A DNA stretch of 64,000 nt, taken from the NCBI RefSeq assembly GCF_032854445.1, contig NC_088301.1, positions 54,301,187 through 54,365,186 of the forward strand, given 5' to 3'. The notes under the pieces were generated by a model that saw only the letters and a program-made list of their open reading frames with translations, was not told the DNA's origin and made no database searches. The translations under genes were made by a program, and so were the position numbers. Positions 10,990 through 22,155 of the stretch are shown here, in pieces. This DNA comes from Liolophura sinensis (Eukaryota; Mollusca; Polyplacophora; Chitonida; Chitonidae). Each line of letters starts with the position of its first letter. Positions within the stretch are counted from its first letter, which is position 1.

Positions 10990-11459
10990 ATGAATTAAGA
11001 GACAAGAGGTTCCAGCAAATTATACAAATCAGCAAACATTAAAATGATATTATCTGTCAGGGGAATTAGACTGATTTGTCAACTATTTTTCAAAATTGTC
11101 CATCATTTCAATCGTCCAATTGTACGCTCCACATGAATTCAAGCATTGGCAATTCTTTTGGTTTTTAAATCATTGTCTCTGGTTTGTTGATCCAAGCCAG
11201 AACTTTGTGGTGGTATGTATAATGTCGCATGTCTAAGAAGTAAATCTTCTTGAATCGAGAACCCCCGGTCGGCCAGAATAATGTCGTTAGAATCGATAAA
11301 CTGTGAAAAGCGAGACTCTCTCACAATGTGCCTGTCAGATGCTCTCCCATCCGAAGCCTTAAACACAAAACTCAGCATTCCATTTGGAGCAACAGCAACC
11401 AATGCGTTTAAGGTGTTGTGCTTTTTATAATCAGGCCAAGTTTGTGTTTGCAGTTCAAG
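10990..11459 (-). pseudogene. DDE_Tnp_4-type transposase, catalytic half (broken)
   Basis: Reading right to left gives LQTQTWPDYKKHNTLNALV, VAPNGMLSF, GRASDRHIV (Asp of the triad), IILADRGFSIQEDLLLRHAT (second Asp) and IPPQSS, down to 11139. After a stop at 11127 the same frame continues with IHVERTIGRLK (the Glu box), WTILKNS and LIPLTDNIILM. All three acidic residues of a PIF/Harbinger-related transposase are therefore visible, but three stops interrupt the last 150 bp, and the N-terminal half with the HTH is not seen. The upstream part of the open frame (11460-11666) is low-complexity sequence with an ACAGGTAAA-type repeat and is not part of the family. The gene faces the YqaJ nuclease relic, an arrangement discussed in the findings. 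Confidence 0.8.
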
Positions 11460-11898
11460 TGTACATCGAAGGTTTGCTTGGTTGGTTGATTTGTTGAAGT
11501 TATTGGCGTCTTGATTCAGCTGAATGATGCGCGTCACAAACAATACAGGGGCATAGATGAAATAATGCACGCAAGATAAGACAAAAAGATAATTAATGGA
11601 CAGGTAAACAGGTAAATAAACAGGTAAGCAATCATATACAGGTTTAGATACAAATAAATCATCCAAAATTGCTAAGCATGAATGTAAACAGACTTTACTG
11701 AAGAACTCTCATGGGTACTACATACGTGCTGCAAAAAACATGCAAGTTTGTTAAGCATGCAACGTAACAGGGTTCACGCAGAGTTGACATAAGGAATACA
11801 TACGTGTACGTGCTGTGAATAGACATACATTGCAGGTAGACACATACAGCTAAAAGGGAACGAAGGGAAAAGGTTCATGTAATTAACCAGTTTTGCAG

Positions 11899-12256
11899 AA
11901 TTAAAAGCAGCAACATGCTTTTAAAAACATAACAGCTATGAAGAAATTCCTGCACAAAACAAATCAGAGTCAAAAGTTAATCTTTCAGTAGTATACTTAT
12001 TACAGTGTAATAAAAAAACGTGAGATTGTGACCTCAACCAGACACCTATCACATAATCCATTATCATGACGATTAACCCTGTTAAGATATGAACTTGTTG
12101 TTGATATGAAGTTGGATATGTCGAGAGAAAAGTGAGAACAATAGAACCTCAGCTCTTCAAGTAGGCATTGTCGTGTAAGAAACAACAACGCTTGGGTTAA
12201 ATTAAGAAGAAAATCTTCCCTTTGTTGAGCATTCTTCGTCCCTTTGCCATAGTTTT
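11899..12256 (-). repeat. 358-bp direct repeat, copy 1
   Basis: Nearly identical to 13408-13765; I count only a few differences (for example CGTGTAAG against CATGTAAG, and AATTAAGAAG against ATTTAGAAG). It covers the LINE tail and 3' end. Confidence 0.95.
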
Positions 12257-12690
12257 GTAAAATGGTTTAAGAAGAGGGGTTTATGTCCACTGCAGAACCT
12301 TAAGCTCTAACAGCTTTTTTTAGCCAAGGAGTCTGCAAGCTCATTAGAAATATTATTATTGGGAATCCTCTCAAAACAAACACAAACTCCTTGGCTACAA
12401 AGCTGGTTACACAAAAGAACAATTTCAAGAACAATGGGCAGGGTATTTTACCACGTAAAACCTAGTAGTGCATGAAGTGAGCTAAAATGACAGCCCTAAA
12501 TGGCCTAAACTGCACGGAGAATAAAATAGCTGTCAGTTCGGCAGTGAACACCGAAATACAATTTGGCAGCTCATTGTGTCTTGAGTATCTCAGCCCAGGT
12601 ACACAGAAAGCAGCCCCAACCTTTCCATTTCCCTGGCCCTTGGAACCATCAGTAAATATATGCAGAAACTTCCCTCATTTTTGATGAATT
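11899..12690 (-). pseudogene. LINE 3' portion: RNase H domain and C-terminal tail
   Basis: Reading from about 12680 leftwards gives IFTDGSKGQGNGKVGAAFCV (first Asp), SVFTAELTAI (Glu), a spoiled third position (VILAHFMHY where VILSDSL is usual), then after a stop and frameshift NNNISNELADSLAKKS (last Asp). This is a non-LTR retrotransposon RNase H of the I/R1-related kind. Beyond it, 12188-12000 reads RQCLLEELRFYCSHF and SSYLNRVNRHDNGLCDRC, like the Cys-containing tail after LINE RT/RNase H. No RT domain is present, so this is a 5'-truncated copy ending near 11899. Confidence 0.65.
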
Positions 12691-12856
12691 TGCTCCAAGC
12701 AATATGCTTTCATAGCTACGAGAGAGCATTCACTTTTAACACCGTCGAGCGATATAAACGGTAAAATCAGGTGTCAGGGAGGAGAAGGGGGACAACTCTC
12801 CTCTGCACAGTAAATTTATTTGCGCCAGTAATTTTACATTGAAGATTTGGAAAAGG

Positions 12857-12990
12857 TTGAATGTATGTCAAATAGAATGACAACACAGCATTTAGAGTAA
12901 TTCTAGACCAGTAACGTCTAATAAAGACCACTCCATTTTTTTTACCCAATTCTGCCCCAGCCATGGTGCTAGTGTACGTCTTTAATTATA
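12857..12990 (+). repeat. Family B repeat, partial copy
   Basis: GACAACACAGCATTTAGAG, AATTCTAGACCAGTAACG and CCATGGTGCTAG match the family B copy that follows at 13019. Confidence 0.7.
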
Positions 12991-13018
12991 TTAAAGACTG
13001 CTGGAGTATCTCTGAGGC

Positions 13019-13315
13019 CTTGTTTTAATGTGATTATATGTTTAATGTGATGACAACACAGCGTTTTCAGTAATTCTAGATCAGTGACACCTAACAAATT
13101 GCAATTAACATCACTGCATTTTTTTTACCTAATGCTGCTTGGACCATGGTGCTAGAGGGTGTGTAGACTGCTACTACTTATGCATTTTCGTGAACAGCTA
13201 AAACCCTGAATAAAACTCTGAATGAGGTAAATTGACAAGAGGATGTATTTCACGTGTGATCATTTTCCAGCTATCACACCGTCGTCGGTGCCAAAGTTTT
13301 ACTCTCTATGTTGAG
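13019..13315 (+). repeat. Family B repeat, long copy
   Basis: Starts TTTTAATGTGATTATATG, continues with GATGACAACACAGCG, AATTCTAGATCAGTGAC, TTGCAATTAACATCAC and CCATGGTGCTAGAGGG, and ends with CACACCGTCGTCGG and TTTTACTCTCTATG. Partial or diverged copies occur at 36425, 46130 (plus) and 31250, 35027, 42690 (minus). No coding capacity; behaves like a MITE or a retroposon tail. Confidence 0.75.
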
Positions 13316-13407
13316 TATCTTTAATTATATTTTGAAGTTGCCGTGGCATATTTTCGTGAATGGTCTGATTATCAGGCCAAAACACTACATGTCATAGCTC
13401 TCGATTA

Positions 13408-13765
13408 AATTAAAAGCAGCAACATGCTTTTAAAAACATAACAGCTATGAAGAAATTCCTGCACAAAACAAATCAGAGTCAAAAGTTAATCTTTCAGTAG
13501 TATACTTATTACAGTGTAATAAAAAAACGTGAGATTGTGACCTCAACCAGACACCTATCACATAATCCATTATCATGACGATTAACCCTGTTAAGATATG
13601 AACTTGTTGTTGATATGAAGTTGGATATGTCGAGAGAAAAGTGAGAACAATAGAACCTCAGCTCTTCAAGTAGGCATTGTCATGTAAGAAACAACAACGC
13701 TTGGGTTAAATTTAGAAGAAAATCTTCCCTTTGTTGAGCATTCTTCGTCCCTTTGCCATAGTTTT
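13408..13765 (-). repeat. 358-bp direct repeat, copy 2 (LINE 3' end)
   Basis: Same orientation and same LINE 3' end as 11899-12256 but without the RNase H part. It is either a second, shorter 5'-truncated insertion of the same element or a local duplication. Confidence 0.9.
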
Positions 13766-14171
13766 TACCCAGGTGTTAAACACTTCACTGGATATGCACA
13801 AAGGAAATACTGAACATATCTAACTATTGATTAGATTTTCCCAGCCTTAATTTCATTAGCAGGGTCTAGAGTTCATTGAATATATAAGTTTTCGTCCTGG
13901 GTTTTTCTTTCTAGCACAGTTTTTTAAGAAGCTGTGATTTGGTGACACTTTTCTTGGATCACATCCAATATATCATCTTACAAGAGGTGCTACGTAATTA
14001 AATGCTTGACTGTTGGCCAAACAGGTATATATCCGGGTCCTCTTATTTGTGTTCAAACACAATCCAGCAGGCTTCTTTTTGCCGGGTGACTTTAAAGTAC
14101 ACGACACAGCTGTTAACTCTCTCAAATAATTATTTTCAGGTTCTAGAGACACGATTTTCTTCTGTTTGCTG
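13766..14171. other. Intergenic, no gene seen
   Basis: No recognisable repeat or coding sequence. Confidence 0.5.
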
Positions 14172-14772
14172 AAGCCCCGTCCAGACTATCCAACATCGTT
14201 CAACATTGAGGTAAGGTGGGTGTCCCGCCCACACTACAAATAAGGTAGATTAACATTGTCCAACTCTGTCGTCGTGTGCTGAGCTGTGTTTTTATTTTAC
14301 CAAACTTTCGATAAATTGGAGTGAAATTTCTATCTTTCTCTCCAATGCACAAGACAAAAGGATTTTATTTTGCCCATGTCTTTGTAATCTTTAGAGAGAG
14401 TGTTGTACACGCAAGGGTATTTTTCATACTCCTGTATCAACGAAACTGTCTCATCGTGAGACCAGCTTATCTATTTCGCCCTTGATGCCTTCAGTTTGTC
14501 CAGGTCACGTCTCTTAAGATGGTCACGTTATTTCTACACGCCCGCTGATTGGGTACTTTTACCTACCTTGACTCAACCTGTTGACAAAAAAAAAAAAAAA
14601 AAAAAAAAAAAACCACAGCACATGCACATTTTGGATTCAGCAAAGTTGGATAGTGTTGAGTGTTGTTGAATGAAGTTGAAGAACCCGTCCAGACTACTCA
14701 ACAGGGCTCAACTTGTTGACTCAACTTCAAGTTGACTTTTGTTCTGTCAACAAAAGTTGAGTGATGTTGGGG
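14172..14772. mobile_element. MITE-like element with CAACATTG/CAACTT motifs and an A-run
   Basis: The left end reads GAAGCCCCGTCCAGACTA and the right end, reverse complemented, reads TCAAGCCCCAACATCACTC. The left-end text recurs as a direct copy at about 14682 (CCCGTCCAGACTACTCAAC). Between them are many short inverted motifs (GTTCAAC, AGTTGA, GTTGAAC) and a run of about 27 A at 14585-14611. No coding potential. The doubled end suggests two related short elements side by side. Confidence 0.5.
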
Positions 14773-14799
14773 CTTGATACACCCAGGGCAACACTGCAA

Positions 14800-15295
14800 A
14801 AACTATTGTATCACTGCAAGTTTTTAAACTTTTACAGTGAGAATAATTCCCATGTAAGTAAATATGGACAGTGAGTCGAGAACCCCATTGAGCTCTGCTT
14901 CATGATTGTATCTAGTTCCGCTTAACTTGAGGCTAAGAGAAAAATATTCATCGTGTTGAATTAGATCGCCATGTTGGATATATGGTCAGTTGCAATCAAA
15001 GCGCATCTGAGATGAATATTTTCTTATTGACAACTGATATTCTAGCATGGTACACAATTTGAATACTGATTTCACCCAGTCGCCTACAACATACCCTGCG
15101 TCTTTCTAACATCACAGAAAAATGTTGACTGCTTCTCTTTGCAACATTCCGTCCTACTTTTGTACTTTATATTTACTTAGTTGTTTCCTTGGTGGTTTGT
15201 GTTATACGTCGTTTTGGGAATTGGCCTTGCGGTTATTGAGCTGGAACGTCCCTAATTTCTGTTTCCACGCACAGAATCAGGTTTAGATAGGTTTC
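14800..15295 (+). repeat. Family A repeat, long copy
   Basis: Includes CCGCTTAACTTGAGGCTAAG, ATCGCCATGTTGGATATAT, CAGTTGCAATCAAAGCGC, TAGCATGGTACACAATTTG, CAGTCGCCTACAACATACC and CGTCGTTTTGGGAATTGG, and the end TCTGTTTCCACGCACAGAAT. This is one of the best preserved noncoding copies and useful as a reference. Confidence 0.85.
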
Positions 15296-15595
15296 AACCT
15301 CTTCCTAATGAATGGGAGATGATACAATTATAAACGTTATTACGACGACTCTTTCCGTAAGTGTGTTTTCCATCACAGGTCTAAAGTCACTGACCCCTGA
15401 TATGACTTGTACTGGTATCGGATTTTCGATTACGTGGCGGCTGGATAGTCGAAGTTACCATCTGACTTGGAGGGAACTTGTTGACATTTGTTTTGATTTT
15501 CCTGATGTATGATTCTCTAGAGATTCGTACCATCATTTAATAGTCCGTCATCATGTTTTCAAGGCCATTTAAGACATATTTTGTTGTAGAGTAAA

Positions 15596-15619
15596 TTACT
15601 CTATTTTAAAATAGAGTAA
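15596..15619. repeat. Perfect 24-bp palindrome
   Basis: TTACTCTATTTT followed directly by its reverse complement AAAATAGAGTAA. No gene adjoins it. Confidence 0.9.
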
Positions 15620-16264
15620 ATAAATTTTAACATCGTCCTCAAGTTTTAAATGACTCTACCGTGCGGAAAGTATTTGCTGACTTTGAAAGAAATTAAATGT
15701 TTGTTCCAGCGGACAAAGCTTGTAACAATATTATGTCAACAAGAATTATACTGTTAAGTTTTTGAAGAGGAGGTACACAAACTAAACAAAATATATAGCA
15801 TTGTCAACGTATTCGATCATGACTACGCTCTGAAGGAAATATTTATAACACATCAGTTCTGTTTCGAAGAATGGTCTTTGTCTGTACCTACCCGTCACAC
15901 CAATATACTACTTTCATGTTAGAGCTTTAGTGGATTCCAAAAATCCAAAAAACACACGGCCAAGAACGTGTACTACCAAATGTATATCTTCTCTTAAAGA
16001 AGGCAGTGAAGGAAGTACAATCATTTTGGAAAAAGTACTATTGTGCTCAAAATATACACACATGCAAGGACTTGTCCATTAGGATTCTCTGCTCTCTGTA
16101 CTCTTCCTCACAAAAACTTAATTGATAGAATTTTATTATTGTCTCCCTGTCTATTAAAGACATACAGCATATACAGAAAGGCCAGAGGAGCGACGAACAT
16201 ACCAGTCCAGTTGTCACACGTTACCGGTGAAAGACGACCTCTTGTCAGTTTACGTAAATAAATA

Positions 16265-16385
16265 CGTCCTAATTTCTTACTTATATGCTTTGTTGGTTTC
16301 GTGATGGTTTGCTTTGAATGCTGTTGCGGAAATTTGTCTTGCGGTTATTGACCCTGAACGGCCATTTTGATGAAGGGTTGACGCC
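16265..16385 (+). repeat. Family A repeat, partial
   Basis: CGTCCTAATTTCTTAC, GATGGTTTGCTTTGAATG and CTTGCGGTTATTGACC match the family's downstream third. Confidence 0.6.
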
Positions 16386-16944
16386 TATATTCCAGAATGT
16401 TTTACTTATTCGCTAATTTCTTGATCTGTTACAAACCTAACTCGTTCCATAGGTACACAACCAAAGCAGCAACACTCGTACTGAGAGAAAACATGCAATT
16501 AGTGACCAATTAGTCCGCTGAGCTAATCAAAGCTACATCACGTCGGTTAATCATGCCGTAGGTAAATGGTGGTCGTGGCCTTCAGCTGGAGTGAAGCAAA
16601 TGTCAGTGATATTAGATTCGTTAAATGTCCTCAGCAGCAGAGGACTATACAGTGTTGTATCACTGGAATGTCCTTCGAACAAAGTAGACATTACACCGCA
16701 GCACACGAATATTTACTGGGTTATTCCATCTTTGCTGAGCATGAAGGTAGGGATTACACTTAGGAAGGGCCAGACTCGGGTTGAACACTGGCCTCTCGTT
16801 AACAAGATGGATGCTATAAGCACTCGGTTACCTTTTGAAACTTTCAGACTACAAAGTAATCCAAGGATAAAATTCACATAGCACTTGTAGACGACCAGGG
16901 AGGGACCAAGTCGATATTTGATGTTATTGTACCTCATGAATATT

Positions 16945-17370
16945 CATAATCTATGCAGACATCCGTATACCAGCCGTCGACCAAGCTGGACATTCCAGGC
17001 CCATAGTCGCAAGGCCAATATCTCAAACGACGCTTAACAAACTACCAAAGAACTAGAGTAAGTATATAAAGTAAGTAGGAAATTATTACAGAATCATGCA
17101 AAGAAAAGTAGTCAAGAGTTTTTAAGGCCAGAAAAAAAGAAAAACCAAAAAAAAAAAAGCACCGCAAGATATGTTCTTGGCGAATGAATGAAATCATTAT
17201 TCAAGTGCTAGCAAGTTATCGATAATAAAATATGCATCTCTGTTGCATTTTGATAGCAACTGTTCATATATCCAACGTGGCGATCCATTTCAACACGATG
17301 AATATTTTTCTCTTAGCCTTGGGATAAGAGGAATTAGACACAATCATAAAGCTGTCTTGATATTTCATTG
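16945..17370 (-). repeat. Family A repeat, long inverted copy
   Basis: Starts at the shared end (AATCTATGCAGACATCCG) and runs through TATACCAGCCGTCGACCAAG, CAAACTACCAAAGAACTAG, GCAACTGTTCATATATCCAA and GAGGAATTAGACACAATCAT. Contains an A-rich internal patch at about 17130-17160. Confidence 0.8.
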
Positions 17371-17453
17371 GCGAATCCTAGTTGAGTGACCGGTCATTTT
17401 ATTTTTCACTAAATGTCCAGCCGTGTACATGCGATGAATTGCCCACGTGAGGT

Positions 17454-18790
17454 ATGCGGTCAGTATTTTTATCTGACGTCAGCAGTACTCGAGGTCCGAA
17501 TGTCTTTCCAAATTTTATTCAGTCTGTGATAGGTAAGCTGAAAGGTAATTCCTCGCCTGTGTTAGATGAAATATGTACATCCCTCGTGAAGTCAATGTCA
17601 GATGTAATATCTATACCTCTAGCAAACATTACCAATTTATCTCTTACTTCTGGAACTGTTCCAAAAAGTCCAAAAATTGAGGTCTTGCCTATATATATTA
17701 GACTATCACACTGAATATTATAGACCTATTTCTGTCCTGCTCTGTTTCAGCAAAATCCTTGAGAAAGCTGTATCAATAATATTGCTCTAGAAGAGGAATC
17801 TATAATTATTCCAAATCAGTTTGGTTTCAAGGCCAATTATTCTACCATTCGAGCTGCCTATAGTCTTTACGAGAAACTAGTAAACGCGAAAGAGAACAAA
17901 CAATACTGTGCTTTAACATTCTTTGACCTGTCAAAGGCATTTAACACTGTATACAATGATATCCCTCTTCTTAAACTTTCTCATTATGGTATTCGCAACT
18001 GTCCTAATAAATGGTTTAAAAACTGTCTGTCTGTCAGACAACATTATGTAAAGTGTAATAATGTCCAATCTAACCCAGGTACCATCACTTGTGGTGTCCC
18101 ACAGGGATCTATTCTCGGCCCGACTTTATTTCTACTCTTCATTAATGACATCATTAGAGCATCAAGCCTCCTGAATTTTACTCTATTTGCAGATGACACA
18201 AGTTGCATTTACTTTAACGACGACGCAACTCTAGTGATTTCTGTCATAAATATCGAGATGGAAAACATTTATACGTGGCTTCTGGCCAACCTGTTATCTC
18301 TGAATACCTCCAAAACTATGTTAATAAAACCAATAACAAGAAAACAACTGCAATTCCCAGTCAGGTTATCTCTGGTAACAAAATTCAAAAAGTTCATAAA
18401 TAACTACAAAAGATAAATAATCACAAAAGATAAATTCAAATTTCTTGGTATATTTTTCCAGGAGAAACTGACATGGACTGTTCATATAAGCTACTTATGC
18501 ACCAAACTGTCAAGAAATATAGGCCTTATTTCTCACATTAAACACTCTTTAAAAAATAGATGCTCCTTATCCTTTATTACTCGCTTATTTATCCATATCC
18601 ACTATACGGCATTATGTAATGGGGAAACACATATCAGACACATCTCAAGCCCTTGTACATAGTTCAAAAAAGGGCAATGAGAACAATTACTTTATCAGGC
18701 CGCCTTTGCCATACCCAACAGCTTTTTTGTGAAACGAAAATCTTACCCCTTGCCGAACTATCTCTATTTTTTATTTAATAGGCACTATTT
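17454..18790 (+). pseudogene. Non-LTR retrotransposon reverse transcriptase (broken)
   Basis: Blocks in order, in changing frames, are VIGKLKGNSSPVLDEI, ISVLLCFSKILEKA, NQFGFKANYSTIRAAYSLYE, FFDLSKAFNTVYNDI (first catalytic Asp), GVPQGSILGPTLFLLFINDI, LFADDTSCIYF (catalytic pair at about 18187-18218), WLLANLLSLNTSKT and KFLGIFFQEKLTW. The order is that of a jockey/CR1/L2-like LINE RT, which copies element RNA at the nicked target. At least four frameshifts or stops are present. I see no endonuclease domain upstream and no clear 3' tail, so the copy is truncated at both ends. The minus-strand Ty3 element begins just downstream. Confidence 0.85.
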
Positions 18791-18949
18791 AATCAAACAA
18801 GATATTTTACGTCCGTCAGCCTCTACGACTGGTAGTCACATACACTACACTTGTGTTTCGTAGGAACATGCATGTCACCCACGTGCTGCATTACCTCTTC
18901 AGCGGAATTGAACATCTCGGTTCAATTTGGACACTTTGGCACACCTTTA

Positions 18950-21690
18950 ACCCGTCTTACCGAGGATTTGATTCGCGCCATCGGAAGCTGATCTGATGAA
19001 TGAGGAACAGCCCTATATTGCCAGGCCGTCCGTGATTGTTTAGACGGTATACGTGATAGTTTGCCAAGGTACGAGGCAATTTACACGTAATTTTATTAGC
19101 TTCCTTGTCGTGGCGTACGCCGGCGTCGCGGTTTTCTGGGGAATGTTCCAGGACAATCTGTGGCGCAGCTTCTTTGGTCTGTTCAATAATTCTCTCTTCA
19201 AACAGCTTTAGCCTGTCGACGTGAACGATTTTTGTCTTCGCTTCAGTCTGTATGTGACATCACTGTAGCGGTCAATAATCTCATATGGTCCTTGCCAAAA
19301 GTTCTACAACTTTGGAATTAGGCCTTTTCGGCGTTGCGGCGTGTACAACCATACCTTATCGCCTGTGCGATATGCCTGCCAATTCAAATTGGTATCATGA
19401 AGTCTTTTCTGACGACGCAGAGAATTACCAAGGTGAATTTGTGCAATGTCATGGATTGAGCGCATGTGGTCCCTTTGTTCGTTCACGAACTCGGTAGTAC
19501 TCTAAGCAGCAGTGGCGGGACATCCTGACACGATTTCTATTGGAGTTGCTAATTCGCGGCCAAACATCAGCATGTTTGGGGTGAGCCTGATGGCTTGATG
19601 CTCTGCAGAACCATACGCCATACAAACAAGCTGCCGGTGAAAGTCCCAGTCTTTCTGATCAGCACTGACAGACGCACTCAGCATATTCTCCATGTCCGGT
19701 TAAATCTTTCCACCATCCTATTGGGGGTGGTAGGGTGTGGTCCTGGTCTTGTGCACTCCCAGCAAAGAACACAGGTCTGTCATCAAGATAGACTCAAACT
19801 GACGCCCTTGGTCAGCTTTCTTGTCACAATTTCGGCCTCTATGTTTTGAAGCGGAAATGCACCACAAGGATGTAAGAGTTTCCTCGTGGAGTTTTCGGTA
19901 AGGGTCCTAGCAAGTCCATTGCAATCCTTTCCAAGGGGACTCCAGCACGACCCTGAGATTTTCGCTTGGCACAGCGGTCGCAAGTCCAGCTCCAGCGCCG
20001 CACGTTTCTCAGAAGTCCTGGCCAGTAAAATCTTACCTTACTCAGTGTTTTGCTGACACCAAGATGTCCCCCAGCTAGCGAGTCGTGACAGTGCTCCAAT
20101 ATCAGGCTTCTTTGGGAGAACGGAACTGTGATTTGATCTCTCACGTGTCGGCCTTTGTCATCGAACCACTTTCGACACAGTAGCCCGTTTACGACATGTA
20201 GTTGTCCCCACTGACAACTTCGAACGTCCGTTACACTCGTTGGACGAGGCCAATTCTTGACAGCTGCCACCTTCTCCGGATCTGGTCCAATACCATCTCC
20301 AGCCAAAACATAGACGAGAAATAGGACTCTTCTCGAGAACACGTGGCACTTGTCCGTTCTTAGCCGTAGACCCGCATATCGTAATCTCTGCAAGACTTTC
20401 TCCAGTCCGTCGAGATCTTCGTCAAATGTTCTGCTGAAGATAATTATATCATCTAGATAAATCAAACTAATGTCCCAGCGTAATCCACCACACACGGTTT
20501 GCATGAGCATGGGCGCGTTGCAGAGACCGAACAGCATAACATTGAATTGAAAGAGACCTCTGTGTGTGGTAAAGGCAGTTTTCGTCTTGCCTCTTTCCTC
20601 CATTTCTACTTGCCAGTAGCCACTCATTAAATCAATAGTGGAGACAGTTATCTTATTCAAGAACCGATAATCGATGCAAAATCTTTGGCTGCCATCCTTT
20701 TTACTACAGGTGACGCCCAGGGACTATTCGATGGCTCGATAACCCCTTTACTCAACATGTTTGTGACCTTTTTATTAATTTCGGTTCGCACCTGAGGAGA
20801 CACACGCCGTGGTTATTGTCTTATAGATCTCAACGTCCCAGTGTCAATAGAGTGTTGTACTACCTTCGTTCGCCCAAGCTGATCATTTTTAACGGCAAAA
20901 AGGCCCACCCCCAAATCAAGTGTCGCTTGTAATTCACCAAGATGGTTGTCTGATGTTGCCTCACTGTGCGTCGGCTGGATCTGAAGGATTGTCTTGATGG
21001 GATGCAAATAACCCAATCTGGACTCTCTGTTAGGTTCATCAGCCTGATAGGGACGCCTCCCTCTCTAGAGACCAAACTCCTGGCCACCAATACGCCCTAA
21101 CCTGAGGCTATTCAATCATTTGGCTGGAAGACTTTACACAGACCTTGGCTGCCGAAAGACAAGACTTTCCCTCCCACCAAAGTCTCATGCATTGGCGGTA
21201 TAACAGTGTCTTCGGTTAGTGATGCACGGCAGCAACTAGTGCTCTCTTCTTCCTTCATCTGTACCCAAACATCTGCAAAGCGTAAACGACTCTGCCCGAG
21301 ATCAAGAACGCATCTGTATTCCTGCATGAAGTCCATGCCCAGCAGTCAGTGAACTTCTATCATGGCAAGGACAGCTTCGTGTTTGACAAGCTGCCCCGCA
21401 AGTTTAAAGTCAAGACAAGCATAGCCCCGTGTAGGCAAGGGTTTATCATCTGCCAAAGTCAACGTCTGTCCCATCTCCAACAGTGCAGGTCGTCTTTGAC
21501 TCCTGAATTTTCTCGAACGTCTGGTAAGAGATTATCGCCACGGTGGTGCTCATGTCTATGACAAGGTCCGCCTACTCGCTGTTTACCTTGCAAGGAATAC
21601 AAAGCAATTCCCTGCGTTGGTTCGGTGGGCCACGTAATCCGTGCGTTCCCATTTATCATCCGGAAAACCATCCTTTCGGCGCGATCTTTC
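18950..21690 (-). mobile_element. Ty3-type LTR retrotransposon, minus strand, decayed
   Basis: Protease, RT, integrase and integrase C-terminus occur in this order from right to left. At about 21600-21500 the protease reads ADLVIDMSTTVAIIS, where the family has DTG/DSG, so its catalytic loop is spoiled. The RT-integrase frame is listed separately. Left of it, 19760-19502 gives MVERFNRT-like text in pieces and then LTPNMLMFGRELATPIEIV, and 19486-19270 gives HLGNSLRRQKRLHD, GDKVWLYTPQRRKG and a KFWQGPYEII-like segment, the usual end of a Ty3 integrase. I could not identify LTRs. Gag is not seen. Confidence 0.8.
19839..20660 (-). pseudogene. Ty3 RT fused in frame to integrase by internal deletion
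   Basis: This 273-residue open frame is the longest in the window. Residues 1-147 are RT: VSTIDLMSGYWQVEM carries the first Asp, FNVMLFGLCNAP follows, and YLDD at 68-71 is the intact catalytic pair. KNWPRPTSVTDVRS is the usual end of the RT. At about residue 148 it jumps straight into the integrase zinc domain (CHDSLAGGHLGVSKTL, FYWPGLLRNVRRW, CDRCAKRKSQ) and the first integrase Asp (LERIAMDLLGPLPKT). The RNase H domain and connection are missing without loss of frame. The frame ends soon after, before the rest of the integrase core. Not a functional polyprotein. Confidence 0.85.
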
Positions 21691-21699
21691 GGTGAGAAA

Positions 21700-21725
21700 T
21701 TTAAGCGTCAAGTCCGACATTCATT
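21700..21725 (-). repeat. Family A terminus fragment
   Basis: TTTAAGCGTCAAGTCCGACA is the same terminal text as at 3294-3315. Only the terminus is present. Confidence 0.45.
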
Positions 21726-22033
21726 GTGCTGGATGTAAACTGCCTTGATTTCATTCGTCTCTGAGAGGTAATGAGTTTGACTCATCTAATACGGCCCAGT
21801 CAAACAAGAGCTGCCTACGACTTGTTGGATTCGTTACGATCACTTAATCAGACTTAACAGACTTACAGCGCACGTGCTGTTCACCACGTTCGCTTTTAAT
21901 CGACATCACAAATTTTGCGATTAGAACCCATGCGACACTCGCAGGTCTGTTTAGGCATAGCCTGTTATATTCAGTACTTTTTAATGAACTTTTTTATCCG
22001 TATGTTGCGCATACTTCACACATAATGCATACA

Positions 22034-22092
22034 AAATAAAGTCTGAATCTATGCGTTGAAACATTCGTATACCAGTTGTCAACCAAGAGGCA
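22034..22092 (-). repeat. Family A repeat, terminal 60 bp
   Basis: GAATCTATGCGTTGAAAC, then ATTCGTATACCAGTTGTCAA. It stops about 60 bp in, one of the shortest copies that still has the shared end. Confidence 0.7.
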
Positions 22093-22155
22093 CAGCATTT
22101 CGTTTTTCTGATATGACTTCCTACCTACTTCCTACGGTTATTTCAGAAACCTGGA

